64,000 nucleotides of DNA from Paraburkholderia oxyphila NBRC 105797 (GTDB lineage: Bacteria > Pseudomonadota > Gammaproteobacteria > Burkholderiales > Burkholderiaceae): contig NZ_BAYD01000003.1 in assembly GCF_000685075.1 (NCBI RefSeq), positions 62,001-126,000 on the forward strand. The letters are read 5' to 3'. How positions within the stretch are numbered: the first letter of the stretch is position 1; each line of letters starts with the position of its first letter. Shown one piece after another: positions 27,398 to 36,074 of the stretch. The notes under the pieces were generated by a model. That model searched no databases. It worked only from the letters and a program-made list of their open reading frames with translations, and had not been told where the DNA came from. Both the position numbers and the translations under genes were made by a program.

Positions 27398-28927
27398 TCA
27401 ACTGCAGCGGCCGTAGGTATCGTCGAAGCGGACGATATCGTCCTCACCGAGGTACGCTCCCGATTGCACCTCGATGATCTCGAGCGGCACCTTGCCGGGG
27501 TTTTCGAGCCGATGGCGCACGCCAAGCGGTATATAGGTCGACTCGTTCTCGCTCAACAGGAAGGATTCCTCACCACGTGTGACGAGTGCGGTTCCGCGCA
27601 CGACGGTCCAATGCTCCGCGCGATGGTGATGCAGTTGCAGCGAGAGCCGCGCGCCGGGTGTCACGACAATGCGCTTCACCTGAAAACGCTCGCCATGATC
27701 GATCGAGTCGTAGAAACCCCATGGGCGCTGGACCTTGCGGTGCTCGTCGGCCTCGGGTGCGTGCTGCGCCTTGATGCGCGAGACCAGCCCCTTCACCTCC
27801 TGGACCTTCGAGCGGTCGACGACCAGCACCGCGTCGGCGGTCTCGACCACGACGAGGTTCGAAGTGCCCACGCAGGCGACGAGACGGCCTTCGGAATGCG
27901 CATAGCTCGCGACGGCGCCTTCGAACATCACGCGCCCGCGCCCCGCGTTGCCGGCTTCGTCCTTTTCCATCGCGGCCCACACGGCGTCCCACGAGCCGAG
28001 GTCTGACCAGCCCGCGTCGAGCGCGACCACCACACCTTCGGGTGCCCAGCCGCTGCTGCTGGAAAGCCGCTCCATCACCGCGTAATCGATCGAGTCGGCA
28101 GGCGTGCGCGCGAACGCCGCCGCGTCCGGACGAAATACCGTGCCGTCCATCTGCCCGTCGGCGAACGCCGCGAGGCAGGCCGCATGCATATCGGGCTGCA
28201 GCGCGCGCAGCGCATCGAGCCAGACGCTCGCGCGCATCACGAAGATGCCGCTATTCCACCAGTAGCCGCCCTGCGCGACGTATTGCGCGGCAAGCTCGGC
28301 CGCGGGCTTTTCGACGAAGCCGTCGATGCGGTGCGCACCGTCTTCGAGCGCCGCGCCCACGCGGATGTAGCCAAAGCCCGTCTCGGGCGAGCGCGGCGGC
28401 ACGCCGAGCGTGACGATCGCACCGCGCTGCGCGTGGCGCGCGGCGCATGCGAGCGCGCGCTGCAAGGCGCCCACGTCGGTGATCGCGTGATCGGACGGCA
28501 TCACGACAAGGATCGCGTCGTCGCCGTTCGCGCTCGCAAGCGCCGCGCCGAGCGTGAGGGCGGGCGCCGTGTCACGGCGCGCGGGCTCGATCACGAGCCG
28601 CGCGTCCATGCCGCACGCGTGCAGTTGCTCGGCGATGACGAAGCGGTGAGGCTCGCCGCACACGACGATTGGCGCGCCCGCCACCTGCCAGCCCGGCGGG
28701 AAACCGTCGAGCCGGCGCACTGTCGCCTGCAGCAGCGTATCGCTGCCGACCACGCCGATCAGCTGTTTCGGAAAATGCTCGCGCGACATGGGCCACAAGC
28801 GCGTGCCCGAGCCACCCGCCAGCACCACCGGCACGATGCGTGTGCACGCAAGCGCATCGCTCTGCGGCGCGTCTGGCGCGACAGCTTGCGGGAGCACTTC
28901 TTGACCTACCCCTGATCTTTCATTCAT
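27398..28927 (-). CDS. manC: Mannose-1-phosphate guanylyltransferase / mannose-6-phosphate isomerase
   Basis: This is a 509-residue bifunctional enzyme that makes GDP-mannose. The N-terminal nucleotidyltransferase domain has VVLAGGSGTRLWP and FPKQL. The C-terminal cupin domain of the type II phosphomannose isomerase has RPWGFYDSIDHGERF and LQLHHHRAEHWTVV. It feeds Gmd directly. The start ATG 28927 has AGGAG 7 nt upstream and is preferred over the ATG at 28945. It is the first gene of the minus-strand operon that runs to fcl. Confidence 0.95.
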   Translation of the reverse strand: MNERSGVGQEVLPQAVAPDAPQSDALACTRIVPVVLAGGSGTRLWPMSREHFPKQLIGVVGSDTLLQATVRRLDGFPPGWQVAGAPIVVCGEPHRFVIAEQLHACGMDARLVIEPARRDTAPALTLGAALASANGDDAILVVMPSDHAITDVGALQRALACAARHAQRGAIVTLGVPPRSPETGFGYIRVGAALEDGAHRIDGFVEKPAAELAAQYVAQGGYWWNSGIFVMRASVWLDALRALQPDMHAACLAAFADGQMDGTVFRPDAAAFARTPADSIDYAVMERLSSSSGWAPEGVVVALDAGWSDLGSWDAVWAAMEKDEAGNAGRGRVMFEGAVASYAHSEGRLVACVGTSNLVVVETADAVLVVDRSKVQEVKGLVSRIKAQHAPEADEHRKVQRPWGFYDSIDHGERFQVKRIVVTPGARLSLQLHHHRAEHWTVVRGTALVTRGEESFLLSENESTYIPLGVRHRLENPGKVPLEIIEVQSGAYLGEDDIVRFDDTYGRCS

Positions 28928-29011
28928 GTTCGTACTCCTATACATCAGAGAGGGTCACATCGCCTCGCCGCGCACGATCCGCAACCTTAAGGAAGCCGCG
29001 GCTAAATGACG

Positions 29012-29029
29012 GCCAGGGGCACGCCTGGC
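29012..29029. promoter_or_regulatory. Inverted repeat upstream of manC
   Basis: GCCAGG and CCTGGC flank a 6-bp spacer about 85 bp upstream of the manC start, in the 166-bp gap behind the first GlxA-type gene. It is a candidate operator for the manC operon. No clear -35/-10 pair was found nearby. Confidence 0.3.
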
Positions 29030-29093
29030 GGGTCAATAGCCGGACGAATGAGCGGACGAATACGCGAGGGATTAAGCGGCTTGCCGGCGGCGC

Positions 29094-30080
29094 TCACCCT
29101 CTTGCTTCGCGACGGCTTTGCTCGCGATACTCGGATGGCGAAATCATCATGCGCTTACGGAAAATCTTGGCGAGACGATCGCCATTTCCCATGCCAGTGC
29201 GGCGCGCGATCTTGTCGACCGGCAACTCCGAATCGGTCAGCAGGCTGCAGGTAATGGCGAGCCGCGCATGCAGCAGATAGTTCGACGGCGTGATGCCCAT
29301 CTCCAGCTTGAAGCGGCGCAGGAAATTGCGCTCGCTCATCGCGGCGACCTGCGCGGCGTCGGCAATCGAGATCGCCCGCTGGCAGTTCTCCTGCAGCCAG
29401 CGCGCGGCCGTTCGCACCTTGTCGGCGGGCGCGCTGCCGAGCGCGTCGCCAAGGAACGGGGTCAGGTTGCCGCCCGAGTCGGGCATCAAACGGTCAGTCA
29501 CCGCACGCGCGATGTCCACGCCCAGATCGCGCTTGACAAGCGTGAGCGCGCTCTTCATCGACTCGAGCCGGTCACTGCCGTCGCCGCCGGGTTCGTCGTA
29601 CACGTTGTGCACCGGGTACGAGCATGCCGCGCTCTGGCTGCACAGGCTCGCCGCCTCCAGCAGCGAGCGCCCTTCGCCGATCGGGCGGATCGTGCCCGTA
29701 TTCGCGTGCACATGGCGCAACCAGGCGATCAGGCGCTCGTCGTTGGCGGCCGCGTATGCACCCTTGCCGCCCGCGACGAAGAGCGCGTCGAATCCCACAT
29801 AGTGATGCGCATCGAGCCCATCGGTCCAGACCCGCACCGACGACGAGCAGGTCACGTTGCCGCCATCGGAGGAAAGGATCCTCACGTCATAAGGCAAGCA
29901 GCGTGACGCATCCGACGACAGTTCGTTGGCGACATGAAACACCTCCGCCACAATGCCGGCGCCGAGCAGCGAGCAGCCATCGAATAGCAGTATCGCGATG
30001 TGGCGCACCTCACGACTGATACCCGAGGTCACCAGATGCGCATGAGCGAACGGCGGCAAATCCAGACTTGCGTATGCCAT
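29094..30080 (-). CDS. GlxA family transcriptional regulator (AraC-type), copy 1
   Basis: This 328-residue regulator has an N-terminal DJ-1/PfpI-like domain (IAILLFDGCSLLGAG, later FVAGGKGAYAAANDERL). Its C-terminal AraC double helix-turn-helix includes ISIADAAQVAAMSERNFLRRF and a second motif around LPVDKIARRTGMGNGDRLAKIF, ending in ISPSEYREQ. The nucleophilic Cys of active DJ-1 enzymes is not apparent, so it should act as a sensor. The start ATG 30080 has GGAGG. It lies between manC and the secreted glycosidase gene and probably controls one or both. Copy 2 (33580-34587) is a paralog. Confidence 0.9.
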   Translation of the reverse strand: MAYASLDLPPFAHAHLVTSGISREVRHIAILLFDGCSLLGAGIVAEVFHVANELSSDASRCLPYDVRILSSDGGNVTCSSSVRVWTDGLDAHHYVGFDALFVAGGKGAYAAANDERLIAWLRHVHANTGTIRPIGEGRSLLEAASLCSQSAACSYPVHNVYDEPGGDGSDRLESMKSALTLVKRDLGVDIARAVTDRLMPDSGGNLTPFLGDALGSAPADKVRTAARWLQENCQRAISIADAAQVAAMSERNFLRRFKLEMGITPSNYLLHARLAITCSLLTDSELPVDKIARRTGMGNGDRLAKIFRKRMMISPSEYREQSRREARG

Positions 30081-30695
30081 GCTTTTCCTCCAAACACTCC
30101 CCGTCCAAAGCGAAAAGTCCTGGTAATAGCATTCGGTGTGCAGTGCATCATAGGCAGAGAAAAATCAGCGCAACGACGACTGACCGAAACTGGCGAGACA
30201 TTGGCGCATTTAGTCCGGTCGCGAACCGTTTTGAAGCATGCACCTTACCGCTCGCATCGAAAAACGAGCCGTTCAAGCGCCGATTTCTTCGATGAAGTGA
30301 ACAAAGCGTGCACGCCTTACAAAAGGCGGCATAGCGGCCATTAATACGACAAAAGCCGGCGTTGTCTTCCGATCTTTGCGCGGACGCAGGATGGAAAAAA
30401 GGGGGGCGGAAAAGCAATAACTGCGCGCTCATTCGTCCGATTTAAATGGGCTGAATAAGCTTTAAACGCCGGATCGGCGTGCGCATTCAGGATATTAACC
30501 GTTTCAAATTTGGTTGCACTGCACAATTACAAATAATCGATGCGGGCGCTTATATGCCCAAATGACAGTGCGCCGTCAATTGCGCGGCCTGCGTGCGCCA
30601 GCGCACGGACAATTGCGTGAAAAGCCTGGACCCTGGCGGTGCGCGCAGGCTGCGAACCGCTAGGCTTGCCTTTCCACGCTGCCGGGAATTCGCCG
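30081..30695. promoter_or_regulatory. Large divergent intergenic region, AT-rich
   Basis: These 615 bp hold no gene that I can support. Base composition drops strongly between about 30380 and 30550. The region separates the GlxA-type regulator from the secreted glycosidase and presumably contains both promoters. A 30-bp motif at 30561-30590 is repeated upstream of the Nudix gene and is listed separately. A second GGACAATTGCG-like half copy lies near 30606. Confidence 0.5.
30561..30590 (+). promoter_or_regulatory. Shared upstream motif, copy A
   Basis: The segment contains GACAGTGCGCCG followed by CAAT and TTGCGC-like bases. It matches 32771-32803 nearly base for base. It sits 135 bp upstream of the glycosidase start; the other copy sits 143 bp upstream of the Nudix start. 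It is a probable common operator or promoter element, perhaps for the GlxA-type regulators. Confidence 0.55.
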
Positions 30696-32690
30696 ATGAA
30701 GCTGCGCTCCTCCGTTGGGTCCGCTCCGAAGCATGCGCGGGCCACGCATGCCCCTGACGTTGCGCTCGCCACGCGGGCCGACTCGCGTCAGGCGGCATTG
30801 CCTGCGGCGCTCGCCTTCAGGTCCGCCGGCTTGCTCGCGCTTGCGCTCGGCGCCCTGGTCGCCACGCAAACGTGCCGCGCCGCCGACGCGCCGGTCTGCC
30901 GCCGCGGCCCCGGCGTCATCGCGGCGCCGGCGGGCGACGAACTGATCTCGGCCGACACGCCCGGTAGCGACGGCACGCGGCTCTTTGCGCACGGCAAGGG
31001 CGTGCGCATCGAGGTGCTCACGCGCGCCGCGCGCGACGACACGGTGCAATGGCAGATCGCCGATACGTGGGGCCGCTCCGCGGCGAGCGGCACCTTCCCC
31101 GTGCCGGCCGGCGCGCGCATCACCTCGCTCGTCTGCACGATGCCGCTCGCGGGTTACTTCGCATTCTCCGCCTCGCTCGCCTCTGAACCCGCCGTCGGCT
31201 TGCCTCAGCGCGGCACACGTCCGGCCGGCATCGCCACATTCGGCGTGCTGCCCGACGTTTTCGCCACCTTGCCGGCGCCGCGCTTCACGCGCCAGGACCA
31301 GCATCGCTTCGGCGGCCAGGGCACGGCCTACATCGCGCCCGGCCAGCACTGCTGCGGCGGCGACGGCTTTCGTCCGCTCTATACCGACCTCGGTCTCGCG
31401 TGGGCCAACGACAACCGCAACTGGTACATCATGGAGCCGAAAGGTCCGGATACGTTCGATCCCTCGAGCGCGCAGCTCGCCAGCGGATTTCGCCCCGGCG
31501 ACATCATGCGGCTGATTCTGCTCGATGGCATACCGGCGTGGGCGAGCGCGAACGGCCAGGAAACCCATAGCTACGCGCCCGCCTCGGAGGCACAACTACG
31601 CGATTACATGGCGCGCGTGGGCACCGAGTCCGCGCGCGTGCGCGCGAGGACCTTCCCGCGCGAGGCGCACAACTACTACCAGGTCACGTGGGAGCCCGAC
31701 CCGGAGGGCGGCCTGCCATGGAAAGACACCGACGCCCATTTCGTCGATCTCTATGCCTCCGTCTGGCAAGGCATTCACGCCACCGACCCCTCCGCGGTCG
31801 TGATGGGGCTCACCTATTCCGGCGTGAGCGACAACACGAAGTGGCTCAGACATTTCGCACAACTTGGCATTGCGCGCTATCTCGACGGCCTCACGATCCA
31901 CGGCTATTACGACTTCGGCACGAGCCCCTCGCATCCGCCCGAGCGGCTCGCCGACGCCCCCGCGGGCGGCACGCCCTCCTTGCCCGTCGCGATGCGCGAA
32001 CTGCGGGCCGCGATGCACGAATTGCTCAAGCCCGGTGCGCCGCTGTTCGTGACCGAGACCGGCATCAGCTACGACATCGGCGCGAAGTACGGCCCGCACT
32101 ATCCCGACGCGCAGACGCTTTACGCACAGGGCGCGGTGGTCGCGCGCACGCATTTGATCATGCTGGGCGAAGGTGCGGACGTGACCTTCGTGTTCTACGG
32201 TGCGGACATGCCGGAAACCACGCCCGGCTACGGTGTGTTTTTCGAGCTCGATCATCCGCAGGGCGCCTATGGCGCGGCGAACATCAGCCCCAAGCCGGCC
32301 GCGCTCGCGGTTGCGGCCATGACACGCCTGATAGACGGCACCTTCACGCTCGGGCCGCTGCGCGGCACGCCCGCCGGCGTCTACGCCTATGCGTTCGCGC
32401 GGCCCGACGGCAAGGTGGTCACGGCGCTGTGGAGCCACGACAACGCGCACTGGAGCGCGAGCGCCGGTTTCGACGCGACCCGCGCGACCCTCTGGACGCT
32501 CCAGGTGGATGCGCGTGGCCGCTCGGGCCAGGTGAGCGTGTTCGACATGATGGGCAACGTCTCGACGATGCGCTACAAGGACGGGCTGCTGCCGCTCAGC
32601 CTGACCGAGTCGCCGGTCTACGTGGTGTCCGACAACGCGGCCGTCGTCAAGGCGAACGCGATGACGCCCGCAGGCTACGTCACGCACTGA
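30696..32690 (+). CDS. Secreted glycoside hydrolase-like protein (clan GH-A type)
   Basis: This is a 664-residue secreted protein. The signal peptide is long, with its hydrophobic core at AGLLALALGALVATQ before CRAADAP. The central domain reads like a TIM-barrel glycosidase. YYQVTWEPDPEGG could carry the acid/base Glu, as in the NEP motif of GH-A enzymes, and LFVTETGISYD could carry the nucleophile Glu. The C-terminal part looks like a beta-sandwich. It may trim or degrade the exopolysaccharide of this locus. The exact GH family is not certain; GH39- or GH5-like is the closest impression. ATG 30696 has GGGAA upstream. Confidence 0.75.
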   Translation: MKLRSSVGSAPKHARATHAPDVALATRADSRQAALPAALAFRSAGLLALALGALVATQTCRAADAPVCRRGPGVIAAPAGDELISADTPGSDGTRLFAHGKGVRIEVLTRAARDDTVQWQIADTWGRSAASGTFPVPAGARITSLVCTMPLAGYFAFSASLASEPAVGLPQRGTRPAGIATFGVLPDVFATLPAPRFTRQDQHRFGGQGTAYIAPGQHCCGGDGFRPLYTDLGLAWANDNRNWYIMEPKGPDTFDPSSAQLASGFRPGDIMRLILLDGIPAWASANGQETHSYAPASEAQLRDYMARVGTESARVRARTFPREAHNYYQVTWEPDPEGGLPWKDTDAHFVDLYASVWQGIHATDPSAVVMGLTYSGVSDNTKWLRHFAQLGIARYLDGLTIHGYYDFGTSPSHPPERLADAPAGGTPSLPVAMRELRAAMHELLKPGAPLFVTETGISYDIGAKYGPHYPDAQTLYAQGAVVARTHLIMLGEGADVTFVFYGADMPETTPGYGVFFELDHPQGAYGAANISPKPAALAVAAMTRLIDGTFTLGPLRGTPAGVYAYAFARPDGKVVTALWSHDNAHWSASAGFDATRATLWTLQVDARGRSGQVSVFDMMGNVSTMRYKDGLLPLSLTESPVYVVSDNAAVVKANAMTPAGYVTH

Positions 32691-32770
32691 GGCCGCAAAG
32701 GAGGCAGCGCAGTGCCTCGCATTGCCAGGCTGCGCGCATCTTGGCCCGCGATAGCGAAACTTCGGCGGCA

Positions 32771-32803
32771 AACGACAGTGCGCCGCAATATTGCGCCGCC
32801 TAG
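32771..32803 (+). promoter_or_regulatory. Shared upstream motif, copy B
   Basis: This is the near-identical partner of 30561-30590. It shows GACAGTGCGCCG followed by the palindrome CAATATTG and GCGCCGCC. It lies in the 223-bp gap between the glycosidase and Nudix genes, suggesting the Nudix gene has its own co-regulated promoter. Confidence 0.55.
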
Positions 32804-32913
32804 ACTGATTGCAGTTGACCGCGGTGCCGCGCGCTTCATACGTGTCGTACGCTTCGTACGCTTCGCCGCTTTCTGCGCCACGCGTCTTCTCCACCCTACG
32901 GAAACGCCCGCTC

Positions 32914-33366
32914 ATGCTGTCGCCTACCGAATTCCTCGATGTGGTGCGCCTCGCGCCGCTCGTCGCGATCGACCTGATCGTCGCGGACCCGGATGGCCGC
33001 ATCCTCGTGGGCCAGCGGCGCAATCGTCCCGCGCGCGGCACGTGGTTCGTGCCGGGTGGACGCATCCGCAAGGAGGAACGTCTGGACGCCGCGTTTGCAC
33101 GCATCGTCGAAACGGAGCTTGGCATCGCAGGCATGCAGCGATCGGCTGCGCGCTTTGGCGGCGTGTACGAGCATCTGTATCCGGACAACTTCGCGGCGGA
33201 GAACGGCATCGGCACGCATTACGTGGTGCTCGCCTACGCGTTCACGCTCGACAGCACCGTGGCGGTCGGGCGCTTCGACCAGCACAGCCAGTATGCGTGG
33301 CTCACGCCTGAGGAACTGCTCACACGCGACGACGTGCACGCGAATACGAAGGCTTATTTCCGCTAG
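32914..33366 (+). CDS. Nudix hydrolase, GDP-mannose mannosyl hydrolase type
   Basis: This is a 150-residue Nudix-fold protein of the Gmm/WcaH branch. The modified Nudix box (FVPGGRIRKEERLDAAFARI followed by ETELG) and GGVYEHLYPDNF and YAFTL segments are typical. Gmm hydrolyses GDP-mannose to mannose and GDP and is found in colanic-acid-type clusters. The start ATG 32914 has only a weak ribosome-binding site. With manC, gmd and fcl it supports a GDP-mannose/GDP-fucose-based polymer. It may tune the GDP-mannose pool. Confidence 0.9.
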   Translation: MLSPTEFLDVVRLAPLVAIDLIVADPDGRILVGQRRNRPARGTWFVPGGRIRKEERLDAAFARIVETELGIAGMQRSAARFGGVYEHLYPDNFAAENGIGTHYVVLAYAFTLDSTVAVGRFDQHSQYAWLTPEELLTRDDVHANTKAYFR

Positions 33367-33579
33367 GTGCGTGGCGCCCAGGACGCACGGGCGCATGCGC
33401 CGAAGGCTGCGTAACCAGCGCCTATCGAACCATTCTGCCAATTTCTCGGCGTTTTCCGACTGCGCCGCGCGGCGGCGACAGCTTGCGGCCTATCATGAGG
33501 GCCATCGAAACGCGGCCTGTCTGCACCCGCGAAAACGCAACGTACTCCTGCGAATCCATTTCTGCGCAAGGAACCGGCC

Positions 33580-34587
33580 ATGCACATCGATCGGGTGATC
33601 TGCCGGCAAGCCGCTTTCGGGCCACGCGGCACTCACTTCAACCTGGCACACATGGGCAAGCGCATCGGCATTCTGGTTTTCGAGGGTTTCCCGCTCGGGG
33701 ACGTGAGTCTGCTCGCCGATGTGTTTCGTCTTGCGAACGATGCCTGCGCCGGCATGCTGCCGTTCTATTCGCTTGCGATGCTCTCCGAGGCGGGCAACAG
33801 CGTCGCGAGCAACTGCGGGCTGCGCGTCTGGACAGAGAGTTTGCACGGGCCGCTGCGCGGCGCCTTCGACACCCTCTTCATCGCGGGCGGCTCGGGCGCC
33901 ACCCGGGCGCGCGACAACGAACGCTTGCTCGCGCGCCTGCAGGCACTCGTGCCAAAGGTGCGCATCGTGCGCGCGCTCGGCGAGGGACGCGCGGTGCTCG
34001 CCGCCGCCGACATGTCGTTCCTGCGCACCGGCTTGAACGCCGCGGCCTCGGCGCAGCGACTGCGCCGCTCGCTCGAGGCGCATCAAGCGAGCGCTTCGGT
34101 GATCTCGACGCCGCCCGAGGCGCTGCTTGCCGCGCTGAAGGTCGTCAAGCGCAATCTGGGCATCGCGCTCGCGCAGCGGGTCTCCGAAGACGCGATGCCT
34201 GGCGCGTGGGAGCGCATTGGACCCATGCTCGACGACGGCGAATCGGACAGCGCGAATGGCAAGATCAGCTCGGCCGCGCACTGGCTGCGCGAGAACTACC
34301 ACCAGCCGATCACCGTTGCCGATGCGGCGCGCGTCGCGCAGATGAGCATGCGCAACTTCCTGCGTCACTTCAAAACGCAGACCGGCCTCACACCTTCCGA
34401 ATATCTGCTGCGCGCGCGCCTCGACGCCAGTTGCCTGCTGCTCGCGCAAACCAATCTGCCGATCGACGAGATTGCGCAACGCTGCGGCGTGCCGCGCGGC
34501 GAGCAGCTCGCACGGATCTTCCGGCGCCGTCTGTCGATCTCGCCGTCTGGTTATCGCGCGGTGAACCGGCGCGCGTCGCAGGAGTAA
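33580..34587 (+). CDS. GlxA family transcriptional regulator (AraC-type), copy 2
   Basis: This 335-residue paralog of the regulator at 29094-30080 has the same architecture. It has a DJ-1-like N-terminal domain (IGILVFEGFPLGDVSLLADVF, FIAGGSGATRARDNERLL) and a C-terminal AraC HTH (ITVADAARVAQMSMRNFLRHF, then LPIDEIAQRCGVPRGEQLARIF). About 25 extra N-terminal residues precede the domain. The ATG 33580 has AAGGA 7 nt upstream. Together the two copies bracket the glycosidase and Nudix genes. The ligand is unknown. Confidence 0.9.
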   Translation: MHIDRVICRQAAFGPRGTHFNLAHMGKRIGILVFEGFPLGDVSLLADVFRLANDACAGMLPFYSLAMLSEAGNSVASNCGLRVWTESLHGPLRGAFDTLFIAGGSGATRARDNERLLARLQALVPKVRIVRALGEGRAVLAAADMSFLRTGLNAAASAQRLRRSLEAHQASASVISTPPEALLAALKVVKRNLGIALAQRVSEDAMPGAWERIGPMLDDGESDSANGKISSAAHWLRENYHQPITVADAARVAQMSMRNFLRHFKTQTGLTPSEYLLRARLDASCLLLAQTNLPIDEIAQRCGVPRGEQLARIFRRRLSISPSGYRAVNRRASQE

Positions 34588-34634
34588 GGCGCGAGAGCGA
34601 GCCGCCTGCGCTGCGCGGACCCGCAAACGCGCGA

Positions 34635-34654
34635 CGCCGCGCATGCGCGCGGCG
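34635..34654. terminator. Hairpin between convergent genes
   Basis: CGCCGCGC and GCGCGGCG form an 8-bp stem around ATGC between the second GlxA-type gene and convergent hmp. There is no T-run on either strand, so the termination role is tentative. Confidence 0.35.
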
Positions 34655-34685
34655 CCTGAAGATCACGCCGTTTCGGCGCGACGCG

Positions 34686-35897
34686 TTACAGCATGCCGGA
34701 GCCGAAGATCTCCGTGTGGATGCGCGCGGGATCGACGCCGCGGGCGACCAGCGCGTCGCGCTGCGCGCGCATGAATGCGACCGGGCCGCAGACGTAGTAG
34801 TCGGCATCCGGCAGGATCGCGTCCGCGGCGATGCGCTCGAGCTCGACGCGGCCTTCGAAGTCGTAGTCGATGCCCATGCGGTCCGCTGCGCCCACTTCTT
34901 CATAGAACACCGCGAGCTTCACGTTCGGATGCTCGGCCGCGCTGCGGCGCATCCAGTCGCCGAACGCATGCACGCTGCGGTTACGGCAGGCGTGCACGAA
35001 GCTCACCTTGCGCTCGCTGCGCTCGCTGCGCTCGGCCAGCAACGTGGCAAGCATCGACGCCATCGGCGTGACACCCACGCCGCCGCTCATCAGCACAACC
35101 GGCGTGGTCTTGTTGCGGTTGAGCTTAAATTCGCCCATCGGCGCGCTCACGTGCACGATCGCGCCTTCTTCCACGCCGTCATGCAGCAGGTTCGAGACGT
35201 GGCCCGGCTCCACGTCGCCGCGGCCGTCTTCGCGCTTGACCGAGATGCGCAGCCAGCCGCCGTGCGGTGCGTCGGAGAGGCTGTACTGGCGCGGCTGGTC
35301 GACGCCCAGCTTGTCGACATAGCGCGTCACGCTCACGTATTGGCCCGGTTCGAAGCCACCGGCCGGCGCCCCGTCGGCGGGCGCGAGATAGAACGAGGTG
35401 ATCTCTTCACTTTCAATCTGCTTTCGCACCACCTTGAACGGACGGAAGCCGCTCCACGGCGCCGCTTCATAGAGCTTCGCCTCGGCGCCGATCATGATGT
35501 TCGCGAGCTGCTCGTAAGCCACCGCCCAGGCGTCGAGCGTGGGCTGATCGACGGCGTCGCCGAGCACGTCCACCACCGCGCCCAGCAAATGACGGCCGAC
35601 GATCGGATAGTGCTCCGGACGGATGTTCAGGCTCGCGTGCTTGTTCGCGATGTGCGAGACCGCGCCGCCGAGTGCGCCGAGATTGTCGATGTTCGCCGCA
35701 TAAGCGTAGACCGCGCGTGCGAGCGTTTCGGGCTGGCTGCCGCTCTGCTGGTGCGTCTGGTTGAAGAGATTCTTCAGCTCCGGATGCGCGTTGAACATCC
35801 GCTTGTAGAAGTGCTTCGTGATGGTGGTGCCGTGTTCGGCGAAAACGGGCGCGGTGGCCTTGACGCGGGCAATCTGGTCGGCGGTGAGCGCAGTCAT
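34686..35897 (-). CDS. hmp: Flavohemoprotein, nitric oxide dioxygenase
   Basis: This 403-residue Hmp detoxifies nitric oxide to nitrate using O2 and NADPH. The globin domain covers about residues 1-140, with the proximal His in the ANKHASLNIRPEHYPIVG region. The FAD domain follows with RQYSLSDAPHG. The NAD domain has VVLMSGGVGVTPMASML and ends with DYYVCGPVAFM. The length is normal. The start ATG 35897 has AAGGAG. An NsrR-like operator lies 16 bp upstream of the start, so NO-induced expression is expected. Confidence 0.97.
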   Translation of the reverse strand: MTALTADQIARVKATAPVFAEHGTTITKHFYKRMFNAHPELKNLFNQTHQQSGSQPETLARAVYAYAANIDNLGALGGAVSHIANKHASLNIRPEHYPIVGRHLLGAVVDVLGDAVDQPTLDAWAVAYEQLANIMIGAEAKLYEAAPWSGFRPFKVVRKQIESEEITSFYLAPADGAPAGGFEPGQYVSVTRYVDKLGVDQPRQYSLSDAPHGGWLRISVKREDGRGDVEPGHVSNLLHDGVEEGAIVHVSAPMGEFKLNRNKTTPVVLMSGGVGVTPMASMLATLLAERSERSERKVSFVHACRNRSVHAFGDWMRRSAAEHPNVKLAVFYEEVGAADRMGIDYDFEGRVELERIAADAILPDADYYVCGPVAFMRAQRDALVARGVDPARIHTEIFGSGML

Positions 35898-35912
35898 TGC
35901 GGCTTCTCCTTG

Positions 35913-35941
35913 TTAAACATGCATATACGATACATGTTTAA
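35913..35941 (-). promoter_or_regulatory. NsrR-like operator of hmp
   Basis: TTAAACATG (35913-35921) and CATGTTTAA (35933-35941) form a perfect 9-bp inverted repeat with an 11-bp spacer. Within it, AACATGCAT and ATACATGTT fit the 11-1-11 layout of NsrR sites (AAGATGYAT type). It sits just upstream of the hmp ribosome-binding site. Identity of the regulator is inferred from family knowledge. Confidence 0.7.
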
Positions 35942-36074
35942 AGAGACGAGCCGGCCCAGGCATTTTGTCGCACCCCAGCATTGTCCGCATTGTTCTGATT
36001 GCGCGGTGGGAGCGGCATCGGCGGTCCGGTTTTCCAGGCGGTCGCCGCTCCTCTACCGCTTCGTTTCGACCCCT

